A stretch of DNA of 64,000 nucleotides from an uncultured Latescibacterota bacterium. GTDB taxonomy: Bacteria; Latescibacterota; UBA2968. This document shows, piece by piece, positions 16,916 to 28,700 of the stretch. The notes under the pieces were generated by a model. That model had not been told where the DNA came from. It did no database searches and saw only the letters and a list, made by a program, of their open reading frames with translations. Both the position numbers and the translations under genes were made by a program. The DNA is taken from the NCBI GenBank assembly GCA_958295785.1, contig OY282377.1, forward strand, positions 4,156,896 through 4,220,895. Reading direction: 5' to 3'. Every line of letters starts with the position of its first letter. Within the stretch, counting starts at the first letter, position 1.

Positions 16916-19828
16916 ATGATGCAGCGAAATGGGTATCTGAACAAAAGAATCGAGGAAAAAAGATCGACAACAGGGGCTTACTTCCTTTTTTTTCTGGCCG
17001 CTGTTTTTTGTTTTTTGCCCGTGAGCCCAGGCCGGGCCGCAGAGGTGGTGTTGCTCTACTCGGGGGATACGCAGAGTTTTTTGGAAGTGTGTGGCTGCGC
17101 GGACAAGCAACTCGGCGGCGTTGCGCGGCGGGCGACGATTGTGAAGGATTTGAGGCGGTCGTATCCCCACGCGCTGTTGTTGGACGCAGGCGGTCTATTT
17201 GCCGGCGATACGGTCTTGGATCAGTTGCGTTGCAAAATCCACCTGAACGCGATGAAGGCCATGCGCTACGATGTCGCCAATGCGGGGGTGGGCGAGTTGC
17301 GCTTTGGGCAGGCGTTTTTTGAAACCATGCGCGATTCGGGAGGCATACCTTTTGCGAGTGCAAATTTGAGGGTCAATGGCGTGCAGATGGGCGCGGAAAC
17401 GCGAATTTTGGATGCGGGCGGTGTGCGCGTGGGCGTGGTGGGGGTGGCGGGCGAACGAAAGATTGAAGCGCACGACACGGGCATGGGAACGGCGCGTTTG
17501 CACCTGCCCGATGGCGTGGGTTTCGCGCGCGATGGCATTGAAGCAGCGGTTGCAAAGGTGCATCGCACGGTTGATCTCGTGGTGGTGTTGAGCGATTTGG
17601 ACCGCGAGGCAGAACGCGATCTCATCCGGCAGGTCGCGGATATAGATGTGGTGATCAGCACGCGGTCACGCGAGACGACGCGGCGGGTTGGCAACGCGCT
17701 GGCACTGGGGACACAGCCGCAGGGCAAGGCAATAGGACAGGCGATATTGACTGTGGAAAATGGGCGTGTGACAGCAGAACGGGTCACGTCCATCCCGATC
17801 TCGGAATCCATTGCCGAAGACCGCGCGGTAAAACAACTCGTGGATGGATTTTACAATCGGGTGCAACAAAGCGCGGCATTGCAACAGACCGCACGCCCGA
17901 GGTTTGCTGGATTCGCATTGGAAGATCAACTCGCCATGGGCCGCAATCGCTATGTGGGCGCAGAGACGTGCGCCAGTTGCCACACCGCAGAGGCCGCAGA
18001 CTGGAATCAGTCGCATCACGCAGGGGCATTTAACCGGCTGTTGCAACAGCAAAAACACTATCAGCCCGATTGCGTGACGTGCCATACCACCGGGTTTGGC
18101 TATCCGACGGGATTTCGGATTGGCAAAGATGTGCTGACCCATGTGCAGTGCGAAGTGTGCCACGGGCCGGGAGAGCGACATGCGCGCCGGCCCGAAGTGC
18201 AAAATATCCGCCGCGTGCCGCCGGCCGAATTGTGCCAACGCTGCCACGATGCCGATCAGACGCCCGATTTTGACGCCCGATTTGCCCTTATGCTGGCCGA
18301 GGTGAACCACACCGGGCACAGTTCTCCGCACGTCGATACGCATGCCGAGCACGGGGAACTCGGGCGAGATGACCGGCCGCGAGTCGAGTTGTTCGTCATG
18401 GCCGATTGCCCTTACGGCATCCGCGCAGAACAAACTTTGGGGCCTCTGTTCCACAACCTGAGAGATCAGATCGATTTTCAGCTATACTTTATCGCAGAAG
18501 AAGCCGAAGAAGGCGAGGCCAACGCAACACCTGCCCCGGTCAGACAAACGCCGTCAGGCCCCGGCTGTCAGGCGACGACCGCGACGGGGACTGGGCGCTT
18601 TCGCAGTTTGCACGGCGACATAGAAGTGGCCGAGGGCATTCGGCAAACCGTTGTGATGTCCCTGTATCCCGACCGGTTCTGGGATTATATTTTGTGCCGC
18701 AACCGCGCGGGGATTGCGACCGATTGGCGCGGTTGTGCCACGCAGGTAAAAATGGATGCCGACAAAATTGCCGCGTTGACCGAAAGTGCCGAAGGCGAGG
18801 AATTGTTTGCCAAAAATATTCGCCGCGCCAATGTGTTGGGGGTTCAAGCGTCGCCCACCCTGCGCGTCAATGGTCGCTATGTCGATGCGGCTTTTGATGC
18901 GAATGCCGTGACCCAAGTGCTCTGTCGCAATGGCGAGGCACTGCCTTTTTGCGCCGATGTTCCCGAGTGCCGCACGGACATGGATTGCGTTCAGCCGGAC
19001 AAAGTGGGGGTATGTCGCGCAGGTGGAACGCCCAACGCGCACTGCGAATTTCGCGATCCCGTTTCTTTTCAGGCGACGATTCTCAACGACGCGACTTGTG
19101 AGGTGTGCGACACGTATGCGCTTGTTCGATCCACCCTGTCCCTGTTTCCCGGCGCGGCGTTTCAAACCGTGGATGTGAACGGTTGGACAGGGCAAAACCT
19201 GATCGCGCGCTATGGCCTAGACCGAGTGCCGTCGGCCGTGCTGATGGAGGGCTTTGAAAAGACGGCCCGTTTTGGGCAATACGCCCACCTCGTGCAGCGC
19301 GTTGGCGATCAGTTTGTGCCCTCTGTGCGGTTGACCCCGGTGACGCGGCTTTTGCACGGCCGGGATTTGACGGGTATGGATCTGTTTTTGGATGTGGAAT
19401 CGCGCTCGTCTTTGGAAATCGCCAAACGCCTGTTGGACTGGGTCAAACAAGTCGATGCGCCTGCGCGGTTGCGCTTGCACTTTGCGGGCGATAGCGAGCA
19501 AAACGCGCTGTTTCGACAGGTACAACAGGTCGCGCCAAACCGAGTCGCCGATGTGTTGTTGTGCCATTATCAAAAGCGGGCTTCTGGCACTTCCTCTGCG
19601 GCGGACTGCTTAAAACAGGCGGGCATTGCCGCGCAGGGGCAAAATGATCGAGCAGCCGTTCTCGCCGCGGCGCGGGCACTCGGCGTGTCGTCTATCGTGC
19701 CCGCAGTGGTGATCGATGGTCGTTTTGTGGTGCAAGCCAATGGCCTAAAGCAAGTGGAAGCGGTCTTTTACACCCTGCATCCCGAATTGGTTCAGCGCGA
19801 CAGGAATTTGTTATCCGACACCAACTGA
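16916..19828 (+). CDS. Metallophosphatase-like / tetraheme cytochrome c / thioredoxin-like fusion
   Basis: A 970-residue exported protein (signal peptide ending near residue 41). Residues 42-330 resemble the UshA/5'-nucleotidase metallophosphatase domain in the variant with VCGCADKQLGGVARR. Four heme c sites follow: CASCH (352), CVTCH (386), CEVCH (412) and CQRCH (440), in a cytochrome c554-like layout. Next comes a DsbA/thioredoxin-like domain with CPYG (498), a second with CEVC (728), and a C-terminal thioredoxin-like part with SIVPAVVIDGRF. It is likely a periplasmic redox protein; phosphatase activity is doubtful because metal ligands are not all recognisable. It is followed at 18 bp by a lipoprotein gene. 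Confidence 0.8.
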   Translation: MMQRNGYLNKRIEEKRSTTGAYFLFFLAAVFCFLPVSPGRAAEVVLLYSGDTQSFLEVCGCADKQLGGVARRATIVKDLRRSYPHALLLDAGGLFAGDTVLDQLRCKIHLNAMKAMRYDVANAGVGELRFGQAFFETMRDSGGIPFASANLRVNGVQMGAETRILDAGGVRVGVVGVAGERKIEAHDTGMGTARLHLPDGVGFARDGIEAAVAKVHRTVDLVVVLSDLDREAERDLIRQVADIDVVISTRSRETTRRVGNALALGTQPQGKAIGQAILTVENGRVTAERVTSIPISESIAEDRAVKQLVDGFYNRVQQSAALQQTARPRFAGFALEDQLAMGRNRYVGAETCASCHTAEAADWNQSHHAGAFNRLLQQQKHYQPDCVTCHTTGFGYPTGFRIGKDVLTHVQCEVCHGPGERHARRPEVQNIRRVPPAELCQRCHDADQTPDFDARFALMLAEVNHTGHSSPHVDTHAEHGELGRDDRPRVELFVMADCPYGIRAEQTLGPLFHNLRDQIDFQLYFIAEEAEEGEANATPAPVRQTPSGPGCQATTATGTGRFRSLHGDIEVAEGIRQTVVMSLYPDRFWDYILCRNRAGIATDWRGCATQVKMDADKIAALTESAEGEELFAKNIRRANVLGVQASPTLRVNGRYVDAAFDANAVTQVLCRNGEALPFCADVPECRTDMDCVQPDKVGVCRAGGTPNAHCEFRDPVSFQATILNDATCEVCDTYALVRSTLSLFPGAAFQTVDVNGWTGQNLIARYGLDRVPSAVLMEGFEKTARFGQYAHLVQRVGDQFVPSVRLTPVTRLLHGRDLTGMDLFLDVESRSSLEIAKRLLDWVKQVDAPARLRLHFAGDSEQNALFRQVQQVAPNRVADVLLCHYQKRASGTSSAADCLKQAGIAAQGQNDRAAVLAAARALGVSSIVPAVVIDGRFVVQANGLKQVEAVFYTLHPELVQRDRNLLSDTN

Positions 19829-19846
19829 CCTCATGGAGGAACGATT

Positions 19847-20476
19847 ATGACTACCTTGAAGAGAATCAGATTCCGCCCACTGTTTCGCGCTTTCGCGCTG
19901 TGTGGCCTGTTGGCGGCTTTGGGTTGTCAGCCGATTCCCACAGGCCCTACCGATGATGGGGAGGGCGTCAGCGGACTTTCGTATGTCAACGAACCGTGGG
20001 GGTTTCAAATCAGTCGTCCGGATACCCTGTGGGGGATTCAGGTCTCAACGGATAACCTCAACCGAGATATCAATGGTTTGGCACCTGTGTCAGTGCGAAT
20101 TTCCAGCCCTATACCGTCAGAGTTATCAGGTGAATTTCGCCCTCATTTTCGCCTGTCTCCGCGGGCACTGCGCGAGATTACGACCTTGGATTCGCTCGTT
20201 GTGAATTTTGAAGAGCAGAGTTTGAAGCCCGCGTTTGATCAATATCGGGTCATTGGCGAAAAACAGCGCGTGCAACTCAAGGGCGGTGAGGCGATGCTGT
20301 GGGAATTTCGCTATTCTCAACTGGAACGACCCGGACCATATCCCGGCACGCGCTTTCTGACCGCCGTGGCCCTCCACAATCAGGTGGGGTTTTTTATGAT
20401 CGGCAATGGCAGCCGAGATGCCGGCTATCCCGCAGAGGCATATCGGCAAATCGTCACCAGTTTGGAATTTCGATAA
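19847..20476 (+). CDS. Lipoprotein of unknown function
   Basis: A 209-residue protein with a type II signal peptide and lipobox LAALGC (lipidated Cys at 27). The mature part (YVNEPWGFQISRPD, then later FLTAVALHNQVGFFMIGN) resembles the PsbP/Mog1-like fold of small secreted proteins that start with a G-F-Q/S-I strand. AGGA lies 7 nt before the ATG. Its 18-bp distance from the cytochrome fusion suggests co-transcription. Function is not known. Confidence 0.75.
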   Translation: MTTLKRIRFRPLFRAFALCGLLAALGCQPIPTGPTDDGEGVSGLSYVNEPWGFQISRPDTLWGIQVSTDNLNRDINGLAPVSVRISSPIPSELSGEFRPHFRLSPRALREITTLDSLVVNFEEQSLKPAFDQYRVIGEKQRVQLKGGEAMLWEFRYSQLERPGPYPGTRFLTAVALHNQVGFFMIGNGSRDAGYPAEAYRQIVTSLEFR

Positions 20477-20670
20477 ACCCCTCGCGCTACCCGTTCCCTC
20501 TCCAACTTTCCTTCTATCACAGCCCTTTCTCCGAGATATGCTTCCGCCTTCCCGCCTGTAAATTCTATCTCCTGTGCTGAAAAATAAAAACGGGATGTGT
20601 GTCTCGATATTTCGTAAATTAAATAATTTGGTATTTCAATTTTTTTAACGAGGCATTCGCATGCCCAAAT

Positions 20671-21079
20671 AATACCAATTTGCTTTTAAGTTGTCCGTAT
20701 CCTGCCTCCCATCAGGAAGGAATGAGGAACAGACTTTCCGTAGAGATCATGCCTTGCTTGTCTAAAGCGTTTGGTTCTAAAGCATCGTTTGTTGTCTTTG
20801 ATGCCTTCGGCGACCTACTTTTTTTTAACAGAAAAAAAAGTAGGCGAGCGGGGTACAACTGCCCCAGCAGTTCAAAAATGCCGCTCTCAAACGCCGAGGG
20901 ACTGGCACAGCGCAAATCGCTTTGCGGGTCGCACAACATGCGTTGGCCTGCAAGGTGGGTTGCAAAATGGCTGTGGGTTGCGAGACGGACTTGCGCGCTG
21001 TGCGTGATGGTTTTGTCTGATGGTCTTTTGCGATGGCATTTTTGCAATGGCTTCTTTGAATGACTGCGGAACGTCAAGG
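20671..21079 (+). repeat. Dispersed element R3, copy 1 (right end truncated)
   Basis: About 409 bp, roughly 80% identical to the inverse of 46281-46753. It begins AATACCAATTTG and TTGTCCGTATCCTGC like the terminal inverted repeat of copy 2, but the similarity ends at GGAACGTCAAGG, so the right terminus is lost. It contains a hairpin at 20815-20845 (CCTAC plus a T run, loop AACAG, an A run plus GTAGG). The remaining gap to the next gene (21080-21255) holds an R1 relative at 21208-21235. No gene is supported. Confidence 0.8.
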
Positions 21080-21255
21080 GGATCGCTTGCTGGCAACATA
21101 GCGCATCATATTGATCGGTCGGCACAGTCAAAGCTCATTCCGGTTTTTATGACCGCACGTCTGAGTGCCTAAAACAATTTCAAAATACACGACAAAAAGC
21201 GCGATTCGCAGGGGCGGCACCCCCGTGCTTGCCCGAAACAGTGAAGGAGTTTTTC

Positions 21256-23544
21256 ATGAGATTGTGGTATGACGAGCCAGCGGAAAATTGGAATCACGCA
21301 TTGCCGGTGGGGTGTGGGAAACTCGGCGCGATGGTGTTTGGGGGCGTGCAGAAAGAGCGCGTTCAGATGAATGAAGATTCGATTTGGGCGGGGCCGCCAG
21401 TGCCCAAAGCACAAGCCGGGGCGCGGGCCGTGGTTGATCGGGCGCGTCAATTGATCTTTGACGGGCAATACGCCGAAGCGCAGGAACTGATGCAAGAACA
21501 GGTGATGGGGGAACGCATTGTCCCGCGCAGCTATCAGCCCTTGGGCGATTTGTCAATCGCGCAAGACCGGGTGGATTCACCCACCGATTATTGCCGTGAA
21601 CTCTCGCTCACCTCTGCAATTGCAACCACGCGATGGGTCGCCGGTGGAATCGCGTTTCAGCGCGAGGTCTTCGCCACGGCGGTCGATGGGGCCATTGTAT
21701 GTCGGATTGAGGCGGATCGGGCAGGTGCCATATCGTGCCGGGTTGCGTTTCACCGAAAGGAAAATGCACAGTGGTCGAGCGCGGGCGAGGATGCGTTGGC
21801 AATAACCGGACGCGCGGGGCATGGCGCAACACATGCTGGCGTGAAATTTTATGCAGGCATTCGGGCGGTTGCGGAAAACGGGTGCGTTCAGTGTGAAAGC
21901 GATACGCTCATCATCACGGATGCAGACGCGGTTACGATTGTCGTTTGCGCGGGTACGGACTACAATTTCGATCAGCCAGAAATGCCTTTGAAACGCGACT
22001 TGCGCCCTTTGGTCATGGAACAGGTCAAGGCGTGTTGTGCGCGACCATATCCCGATGTCAAGCGCGATCACATGCGCGATCACGCGCAGTACTTTGATCG
22101 GTGCGCGTTTTCCCTCGGCGCGGACAACGATGCCGATGTGCCAACGGATCGCCGGTTGGCCGAGTTCGCGCAAACCTCCGACCCCGCACTCGTCGCGCTC
22201 TACTTTCACTTTGCGCGGTATTTGACGATCTGTTGTTCGCGGCCGGGCAGCCTGTGCGCCAATTTGCAGGGGATTTGGAATGGGCAATACGAGGCGCCGT
22301 GGAACAGCGATTACCACATCAACATCAATATCCAGATGATTTACTGGCTCGCCGAGTTGGTCGGCTTGCCCGAATGTCACAAACCGTTTTTGGACTTTGC
22401 GGATGCCTTGCGCGACAATGCGCGCCAAACCGCGCGGGACGTGTATGGGTGCAGGGGAACGGCCGCGCATCACACGACAGATGTGTGGCGTTTTACCGAT
22501 CCCTTTGGGAAGGTGCAATACAGCATGTGGCCGATGGGCTGCGGGTGGAACAGCCGGCATTTTGTGGAGCACTGCGATTTTAATGGTTCAAAAGCCTTTT
22601 TGCGCGATTCGGCTTGGCCGGTTTTGCGAGATGCCGCGCTGTTTTTTCTCGATTGGTTGGCAGAAGATCCCCACGCGGGCAAACTCGTTTCCGGGCCGTC
22701 GTCTTCGCCCGAGAATCGCTTTCTCGCGCCGCGCACGGGCGAGGTGTGCAACCTCGTGATGGGGCCGAGCATGGATCAGCAGATTATTTGGGAGACGTTC
22801 ACAAATTGTCTGCGTTGTGCCGAGCTTCTCGGCCTTGACGATCCCGTTATCAAAAAAATAAAAAGCGCGTTGTCGCGCCTTGCCGAACCCCAAATCGGTT
22901 CGGATGGTCGCCTGATGGAATGGCCCGAAGAATTTGACGAGCCAGAGCCAGGGCATCGGCATATTTCACATATTTACGGCGTGTATCCCGGTTTTCAATT
23001 TGTCGCGCGTCCCGATTTTTTGGCCGCTGCGCGCAAGAGCATTGAACACCGCCTCGCGCACGGGGGCGGGCACACGGGTTGGAGCCGGGCGTGGTTGATC
23101 AATGTGTGGGCGCGTCTCAAAGATGCAAACAATGCGTGGGAAGATGTGCGCCAGTTGTTGATTCGCTCGACCCTGCCCAATCTGTTTGACAACCATCCGC
23201 CTTTTCAGATGGACGGCAACATGGGCGGGGCCGCAGGCATTGTGGAGATGGTGTTGCAAAGCCACCACTGCGCTGTCGAATTGTTTCCCGCATTGCCAGA
23301 CGCATGGGCAGAAGGCCGTGCAAAAGGGCTGCGCGCACGGGGCGGTTTTGTCGTGGATTTGCAGTGGAAAGACGAAAAAAAAACCGCGCACATTGTCTCG
23401 CGGCTGGGCAATCCCATTCGGCTGTTGTACGATGGGTCAATGCGCGTTGTCAATGCAGACGATCACGCGCTTATCGCAGAAGGGCGGGACGAGGTGGTTT
23501 TTCAAATCGAGAGAGGAAAATGCTGCGAGATTGCGCTGGGTTGA
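21256..23544 (+). CDS. GH95-family alpha-L-fucosidase/galactosidase
   Basis: A 762-residue glycoside hydrolase. The N-terminal domain starts with the family motif [21 protein letters not shown] and [11 protein letters not shown]. The (alpha/alpha)6 catalytic domain shows [25 protein letters not shown], typical of GH95, and the C-terminal part has [16 protein letters not shown]. Family members are inverting exo-hydrolases of alpha-1,2-L-fucosides or L-galactosides. No signal peptide is present, so it is cytoplasmic or released otherwise. The ATG at 21256 follows GGAG by about 6 nt. Confidence 0.92.
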   Translation: MRLWYDEPAENWNHALPVGCGKLGAMVFGGVQKERVQMNEDSIWAGPPVPKAQAGARAVVDRARQLIFDGQYAEAQELMQEQVMGERIVPRSYQPLGDLSIAQDRVDSPTDYCRELSLTSAIATTRWVAGGIAFQREVFATAVDGAIVCRIEADRAGAISCRVAFHRKENAQWSSAGEDALAITGRAGHGATHAGVKFYAGIRAVAENGCVQCESDTLIITDADAVTIVVCAGTDYNFDQPEMPLKRDLRPLVMEQVKACCARPYPDVKRDHMRDHAQYFDRCAFSLGADNDADVPTDRRLAEFAQTSDPALVALYFHFARYLTICCSRPGSLCANLQGIWNGQYEAPWNSDYHININIQMIYWLAELVGLPECHKPFLDFADALRDNARQTARDVYGCRGTAAHHTTDVWRFTDPFGKVQYSMWPMGCGWNSRHFVEHCDFNGSKAFLRDSAWPVLRDAALFFLDWLAEDPHAGKLVSGPSSSPENRFLAPRTGEVCNLVMGPSMDQQIIWETFTNCLRCAELLGLDDPVIKKIKSALSRLAEPQIGSDGRLMEWPEEFDEPEPGHRHISHIYGVYPGFQFVARPDFLAAARKSIEHRLAHGGGHTGWSRAWLINVWARLKDANNAWEDVRQLLIRSTLPNLFDNHPPFQMDGNMGGAAGIVEMVLQSHHCAVELFPALPDAWAEGRAKGLRARGGFVVDLQWKDEKKTAHIVSRLGNPIRLLYDGSMRVVNADDHALIAEGRDEVVFQIERGKCCEIALG

Positions 23545-23601
23545 CCGGTTTGAAAGAAATTACAGCACGAGCAGATCGAAAAATAGCAAGGAGATGAGAA
23601 G

Positions 23602-23808
23602 ATGAAATCCGTGGCTTTTTGGTTGGTGTTTCTGTTTAACATATATGCGACATTCCATTGGCAGATTTGGATGCGCCGCTATTGGCGCGCTCGGCGTAAT
23701 GGGCTTGGTGATGACGCCTTGGAACAGAAACTTCGGCGCGAAAAGAATCATTGGCATATTACAAGTGGTGTTTCGCTTGCGGTGTTGTTGTATTTGTGGC
23801 TGTGGTAG
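23602..23808 (+). CDS. Small two-helix membrane protein
   Basis: A 68-residue protein with hydrophobic segments at about 4-20 and 53-67 separated by a strongly basic loop (WMRRYWRARRNG). AGGAG lies 9 nt before the ATG, which supports it as a real gene. It follows the GH95 gene by 57 bp on the same strand. No family recognised. Confidence 0.55.
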   Translation: MKSVAFWLVFLFNIYATFHWQIWMRRYWRARRNGLGDDALEQKLRREKNHWHITSGVSLAVLLYLWLW

Positions 23809-23870
23809 CGGTGTACTGCGTATGAAGTTTGGTTTGGCAGGATGTTGCCCGCCCCGCATTGATCACGCGG

Positions 23871-24983
23871 TTATTGGGCTGTCTTGCCGGTCTCACTACG
23901 AGGCTTGAGGTGCTTTTCCAAAAATTGTGCGGCCATTTCAAAGAGCGATGCCGCGCTGTCTCGCGTGGCATTGCGAAAGCCGTGATCGGCATTGACGACT
24001 TTGTAAAGCGCGACATCCAGTCCCGCTTTTTTCATTGCAGCGTAGAGGAGTTCGCTTTGGTTATAGGGCACGGCCCGATCTTTTTCTCCGTGTACGATGA
24101 GCATGGGCGGGTCGTTTTTGCTGACGTAAGTGATGGGATTGGCCGCGGCAACTTTCTCCTCGTTTTCCTGAATGGGGCCACCGATCAAGCGGGATTCGGG
24201 AGAATCGGCTGAGTCGTGATCGATGCGGCCCTCAAAGTCATTCATACGCAAAAAGTCCGTGGGTCCATACCAGTTGCAGACCGCCTGTACGCGGCTCGAA
24301 TATTGACCGTGCTCAGGGGTTTCAAATGCCTTTTCATCGTGCGTCAAACCCATCAGGGCAACGAGATGACCGCCGGCAGATGATCCCCACGCGCCGATGT
24401 GGTCGGAATCGAGGTTGTATTTTTTTGCGTTTGCCTTGACCCAGCGCACGGCTGTTTTGCAATCTTCAATTTGCGCTGGAAACAGGGCTTCGCCGCTGAG
24501 GCGGTATTCCACATCGACGACAGCAAATCCGCGAGTGGTCATGTTGCGCGCCCGCCCGCCATTGCCTTTGGCCCCGTTGCGCCAACCGCCGCCGTGAACC
24601 CAGATGACCACGGGTACCGGGGCAGATGTATCGGGCGGAAGGTAGAGATCAAGGGGCAATTTTCTTTCCCCGACCTGCCCGTAGATCAGGTCTCGATAGA
24701 CAGTGACGCCTTCTGGAATGTTCACGGTATTCCTCCGTCGGTTGTTGCGAAAATCCACGTCTTCTTCAAGCGTGACAAAGCCATCTTTGTCCGTGTCGAT
24801 CTGATCGAACAGACGGCGTTGTCGCTCGGGAAATTCTTCCCGCGACAATTTGCCATCTTTGTTTTTGTCATTGCGCGCAAAAAAACGCTCGGCCGCGCTT
24901 TGGACGCGATTTTCCGATTGCACTTGGGCAACAATCGGGCTTGTGATCAGCAGGGCGATAGCGAGAATTTTCCATGTTTTCAT
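23871..24983 (-). CDS. Secreted EF-hand plus alpha/beta-hydrolase (esterase/lipase)
   Basis: A 370-residue exported protein with a signal peptide ([20 protein letters not shown]). Two EF-hand loops follow ([12 protein letters not shown] and [12 protein letters not shown], about residues 38-75). The BD-FAE/esterase domain has oxyanion-hole HGGGW, nucleophile elbow GSSAGGH, an Asp region ([10 protein letters not shown]) and the catalytic His in NADHGF. It likely hydrolyses acyl or feruloyl esters on polysaccharides, with Ca2+ binding by the EF hands. The start at 24983 has GGAG 8 nt upstream. Confidence 0.88.
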   Translation of the reverse strand: MKTWKILAIALLITSPIVAQVQSENRVQSAAERFFARNDKNKDGKLSREEFPERQRRLFDQIDTDKDGFVTLEEDVDFRNNRRRNTVNIPEGVTVYRDLIYGQVGERKLPLDLYLPPDTSAPVPVVIWVHGGGWRNGAKGNGGRARNMTTRGFAVVDVEYRLSGEALFPAQIEDCKTAVRWVKANAKKYNLDSDHIGAWGSSAGGHLVALMGLTHDEKAFETPEHGQYSSRVQAVCNWYGPTDFLRMNDFEGRIDHDSADSPESRLIGGPIQENEEKVAAANPITYVSKNDPPMLIVHGEKDRAVPYNQSELLYAAMKKAGLDVALYKVVNADHGFRNATRDSAASLFEMAAQFLEKHLKPRSETGKTAQ

Positions 24984-25325
24984 GAGAGGGTCTCCGGTGG
25001 TTGGTGATTGGAAATCCGCCTGTTGATACCACGCGGCTTGTAGGGCGAACAGGTCGGCATATCGCCCGTCCTTTTGCACCGGCGTTTGATTTGATTTTCC
25101 TTTCTTACATCTTGTATCTTCGGGCGGGCACAGGGGCTACGTTGCGGAATGACACCACATCAGCATGTGCCTCGCGTTTTACAGCCTCATCTGGCCGCCG
25201 GTTCCGCTTGGATAACTTTTGTACCCCTTCGTGTCGTGAACTGCTATCGCAGTTGTACCCCGCCCGTGGATCACATCTTCCGTCTCGCGCCTTTGGGCAG
25301 GGGATAGGTGGATACGAGGGACGGA
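24984..25325. other. Non-coding gap with R1 and R3 fragments
   Basis: No gene seen. An R1-like piece (GGGCGGGCACAGGGGCTAC) lies near 25118-25140. An R3-like piece with the small stem AACTGC-TATC-GCAGTT followed by GTACCCCGCCCG lies near 25228-25264. Confidence 0.5.
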
Positions 25326-25523
25326 TCATTCCTCGGTATCGGCCTGCGTTTCAACCCATTGCCCAATGGCTTGGCGGATGGATTCGACAGCGGCTTTTTT
25401 GCGCTCGAAGCGGTCAATTTGCGCGTGTAGTTGAGCGATTTGTGCGTCGATGTCTTGCAGTTCTCCATTCGCTGCCGCGAGTGCTTGTTGATAGAGGGGC
25501 TCGTTGTGAGTCGGTTTCGCCAT
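25326..25523 (-). CDS. Small coiled-coil protein
   Basis: A 65-residue protein whose centre (about residues 16-52) is a continuous amphipathic helix with heptad-like spacing (ELQDIDAQIAQLHAQIDRF). AAGGAG is positioned 9 nt before the ATG. No catalytic features; the function is unknown and it stands alone. Confidence 0.55.
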   Translation of the reverse strand: MAKPTHNEPLYQQALAAANGELQDIDAQIAQLHAQIDRFERKKAAVESIRQAIGQWVETQADTEE

Positions 25524-25745
25524 AGATGCGCTCCTTCAAGAGTGTGTTGTGGAACAAAATGCGCGACGCTTACAACTATAGAACTTAATGCCGTGATTGG
25601 TCAAGCGCAAAGTAGTTGCTGTGCATTGCGCGCGGTTTAAGGATATGCAACTTTCTTTTTCTTCACGCATTTAATAACTGATGCTACGCAAACGCCACAA
25701 ATGGTCTTCAATGATCATCGCTATCCAACCCAAAAGGAGGTTACC

Positions 25746-28700
25746 ATGAAGCATTGTTTCGCGCCGGTCAAGCCAATCGCAGGACTTATGTTCGTCCTTA
25801 TTTTGGGCTTATGCGTTTCAACCTCTGCGTTCGCCCAAGAGTATTTTGGCAAAAACAAGGTCAATTACAGCCAATACGCTTGGCATTATATCGACAGCGA
25901 ACACTTCACGATCTACTTTGACAAGGGGTCGTTGGGCCTGGCCGAGTTTGTCGCCAAAGAGGCGGAGCGGTCTTTAGTCCACATTGAAAAAACCCTCAAA
26001 TACACCCTGAAAGAACGCTATCCCATCGTGATTTACAATTCGCACAATGGATTTTCCGTGTCCAATATCACCAATGCTGAACAGTCTGAGTTTACGGGGG
26101 GGTTCACCGAGTTTGCACAAGGTCGCGTGGTCATTCCCTTTACCGGGTCTTATGAGGATTTGCAGCACGTCATTCACCACGAGTTGGTTCACGCGGTTAC
26201 GATAGAGTTGTGGACCGGCGGCGGCTGGTTGGGGTCTTTGGTTACGCAAACATCCACGTTGCCCCCGCTGTGGATTGCCGAGGGCATTGCCGAATACGTA
26301 TCGCGCTATGGCTGGCACAAAGAGCACGACAATTTTATGCGCGATGCCACCATTACCGGCTATGTGCCGACCATTGAAATGATGTCGATGAGTTATTTTG
26401 CTTACCCCGGGGGCAACTCGGTTTTTTATATGATAGAACAGGAATACGGCAAGGACAAGGTGGCGTCTTTTATTTCGTCTTTCCGCACGGCCAAAACCCC
26501 CGACAAAGCACTCAAAGCGTCTTTGGGATTTGGGATGAAGGAATTGGAAGAGAAATATCAACTGTGGCTCAAGCGGCAATACTGGAACGAGATCAACCTG
26601 CGCCACACGCCCGCCGAGATGGCCAAAAATTTGACAGAACGCGAAGATGAGCCTCCGTCGTACAATCTGGCTGCCGCGCTCTCGCCGCAAGGCGACAAGG
26701 TCGCGTATTTGACCAACCGAAATGGCACGTTTGATATTTATCTCATGTCGGCAATTGACGGCAAGGACCTAGGGCGGTTGGTCGAGGGCCAAAAGTCGTC
26801 CGATTTTGAATCGATGTTCGTTTTGCGGCCCGGCTTGACGTGGTCGCCGGATGGCAGGCACATTGCGTTTGCCGCCAAATCGAATAACAAAAATACCCTG
26901 TACATTCTCGACGTAAAAAAGAAACAGATTCGCAAGCGGTTTAAGTTTGACCTCGACGGGCTGTTTGAACCGGCGTGGTCGCCCAATGGAGAAAAAATTG
27001 CCGTTGCGGGAATCAAAGATGGCTGGTCCGATATCTACGTGATCGATCTCAATGACGAGTCGCTCACCCGCCTGACCAATGACCCCTACGACGAGCGGCA
27101 CTTGGATTGGTCGCCCGATGGCGCGTGGATCGCCGTGAGCTCTGACCGCCCCGATACCACATTGGCATTTCGCGGCGGGAAGGATTTTGCTTTCGGGCAA
27201 TACGACATCTTTTTGGTGCGCGCCGATGGGTCAGAAATGCGCCGCATTGTCGCGTATGAAGACGCCGAGGAATCGCATCCGGTGTGGGGGGCAGACAGCA
27301 AACACCTCGCCTTTGTCTCCGACCACACGGGGGTGGGCAATATTTATATCGCAACCGTAGATGGCACACAGGAGATCTATCCCATCACCAATTTGCTATC
27401 CGGGGCGCAATACCTCGATTGGTCAGCCGATGGCAAAAAGATCGCGTTCAATGCCTTTCACAAGGGCACCCTGGATGTGTTTGTGATGCGCGACCCGCTC
27501 GTACAAAAAAAAGAAATGGCGGATTTGCCGCGCACCCGTTTTGTCAAGCGACTCGCAGGCGAAGACAAAAAGATGTTTGTCGAGTTGCAAAAGGAAAAAT
27601 ACGCATCTCGCGATACCGCTGAAGCAGAAGCCGATAGCGCGGTGGATTCGACCAAGCGAGAACCCACAAAAAAGGTGGCGCAGTGGATCGCGGATCAAGA
27701 AGCCCTCGCGGCGGCTGATGCTGATGCAGACAGCACCGAACACGCGACCACCCATCCGGTCGCAGGCAGCCCGGACATGGCCGATTCCGGGGTCAAAGAC
27801 TGGGGCGAGCGGGAATTTCAGGTGAAGAAGTACAAGTTGAAATTTAAGCCCGAACTGTTCGGTGCCCAGGCGGGGTTTAACACGTTCTACGGCGTGAGCA
27901 GTCTTATCATGTTGTCGATGAGCGATGTGATGGGCGATCACCGCGCCACATTGTTGACGAGTGTGAGTTTTTCGCTCAAAGACAGCAATTTTCTGCTCAG
28001 TTATGCCTATTTGAAGCATCGCACGGATTACGGCGCGCAACTTTTTCACACGCGCTCCTATTTCTTTGCCAATATCGGCAATGGAATCGATCTGTACGCC
28101 GACCGATATTACGGGGTTGCCGGGGGGCTTGAGCGGCCGTTTAATCGATTCTCGCGCTTGGAGTTCAATGCGCGCTTTGTCGCTGTTGATCGCGAGTTGT
28201 TGGGGCAAATAGAGAATACGCCATTTTTTACTCCGGGCTTTCGAGGCATTGGGCGGGGGTTCACGAGCGAATTGATCGACAGGAGTCGGGCGGCCATTGG
28301 CGAAGTGGCTCTGGTGGGCGATAGCGCGCTTTACAGTCTGTTTGGCGCCGCAGACGGGCATCGCTACCGGTTGGGATTTGAAGGGTCTGGTTTGGGTATG
28401 AAATTTGCCACGTTTCGACTGGATTATCGCAAATATATTCGCCTGTTAAACGAATATACATTTGCCCTTCGAATGTCGGGCGGGACGAGTTATGGCCCAA
28501 ACAGCACCGTGTTTTTTGTCGGCGGTGTGAACAATCCGATCAATCCCACGTTTTCAACCATTGCCAATGTGAATCAGAGTCGCATATTTTTCTCCTCTTA
28601 TGCCTGGCCCTTGCGCGGGGCCTCCCTGCTCGAAATGGCGGGCGATTCTTATGTGCTGGGCAATATCGCGTTCCGGTTCCCGCTCATCCGGCAATTGGCT

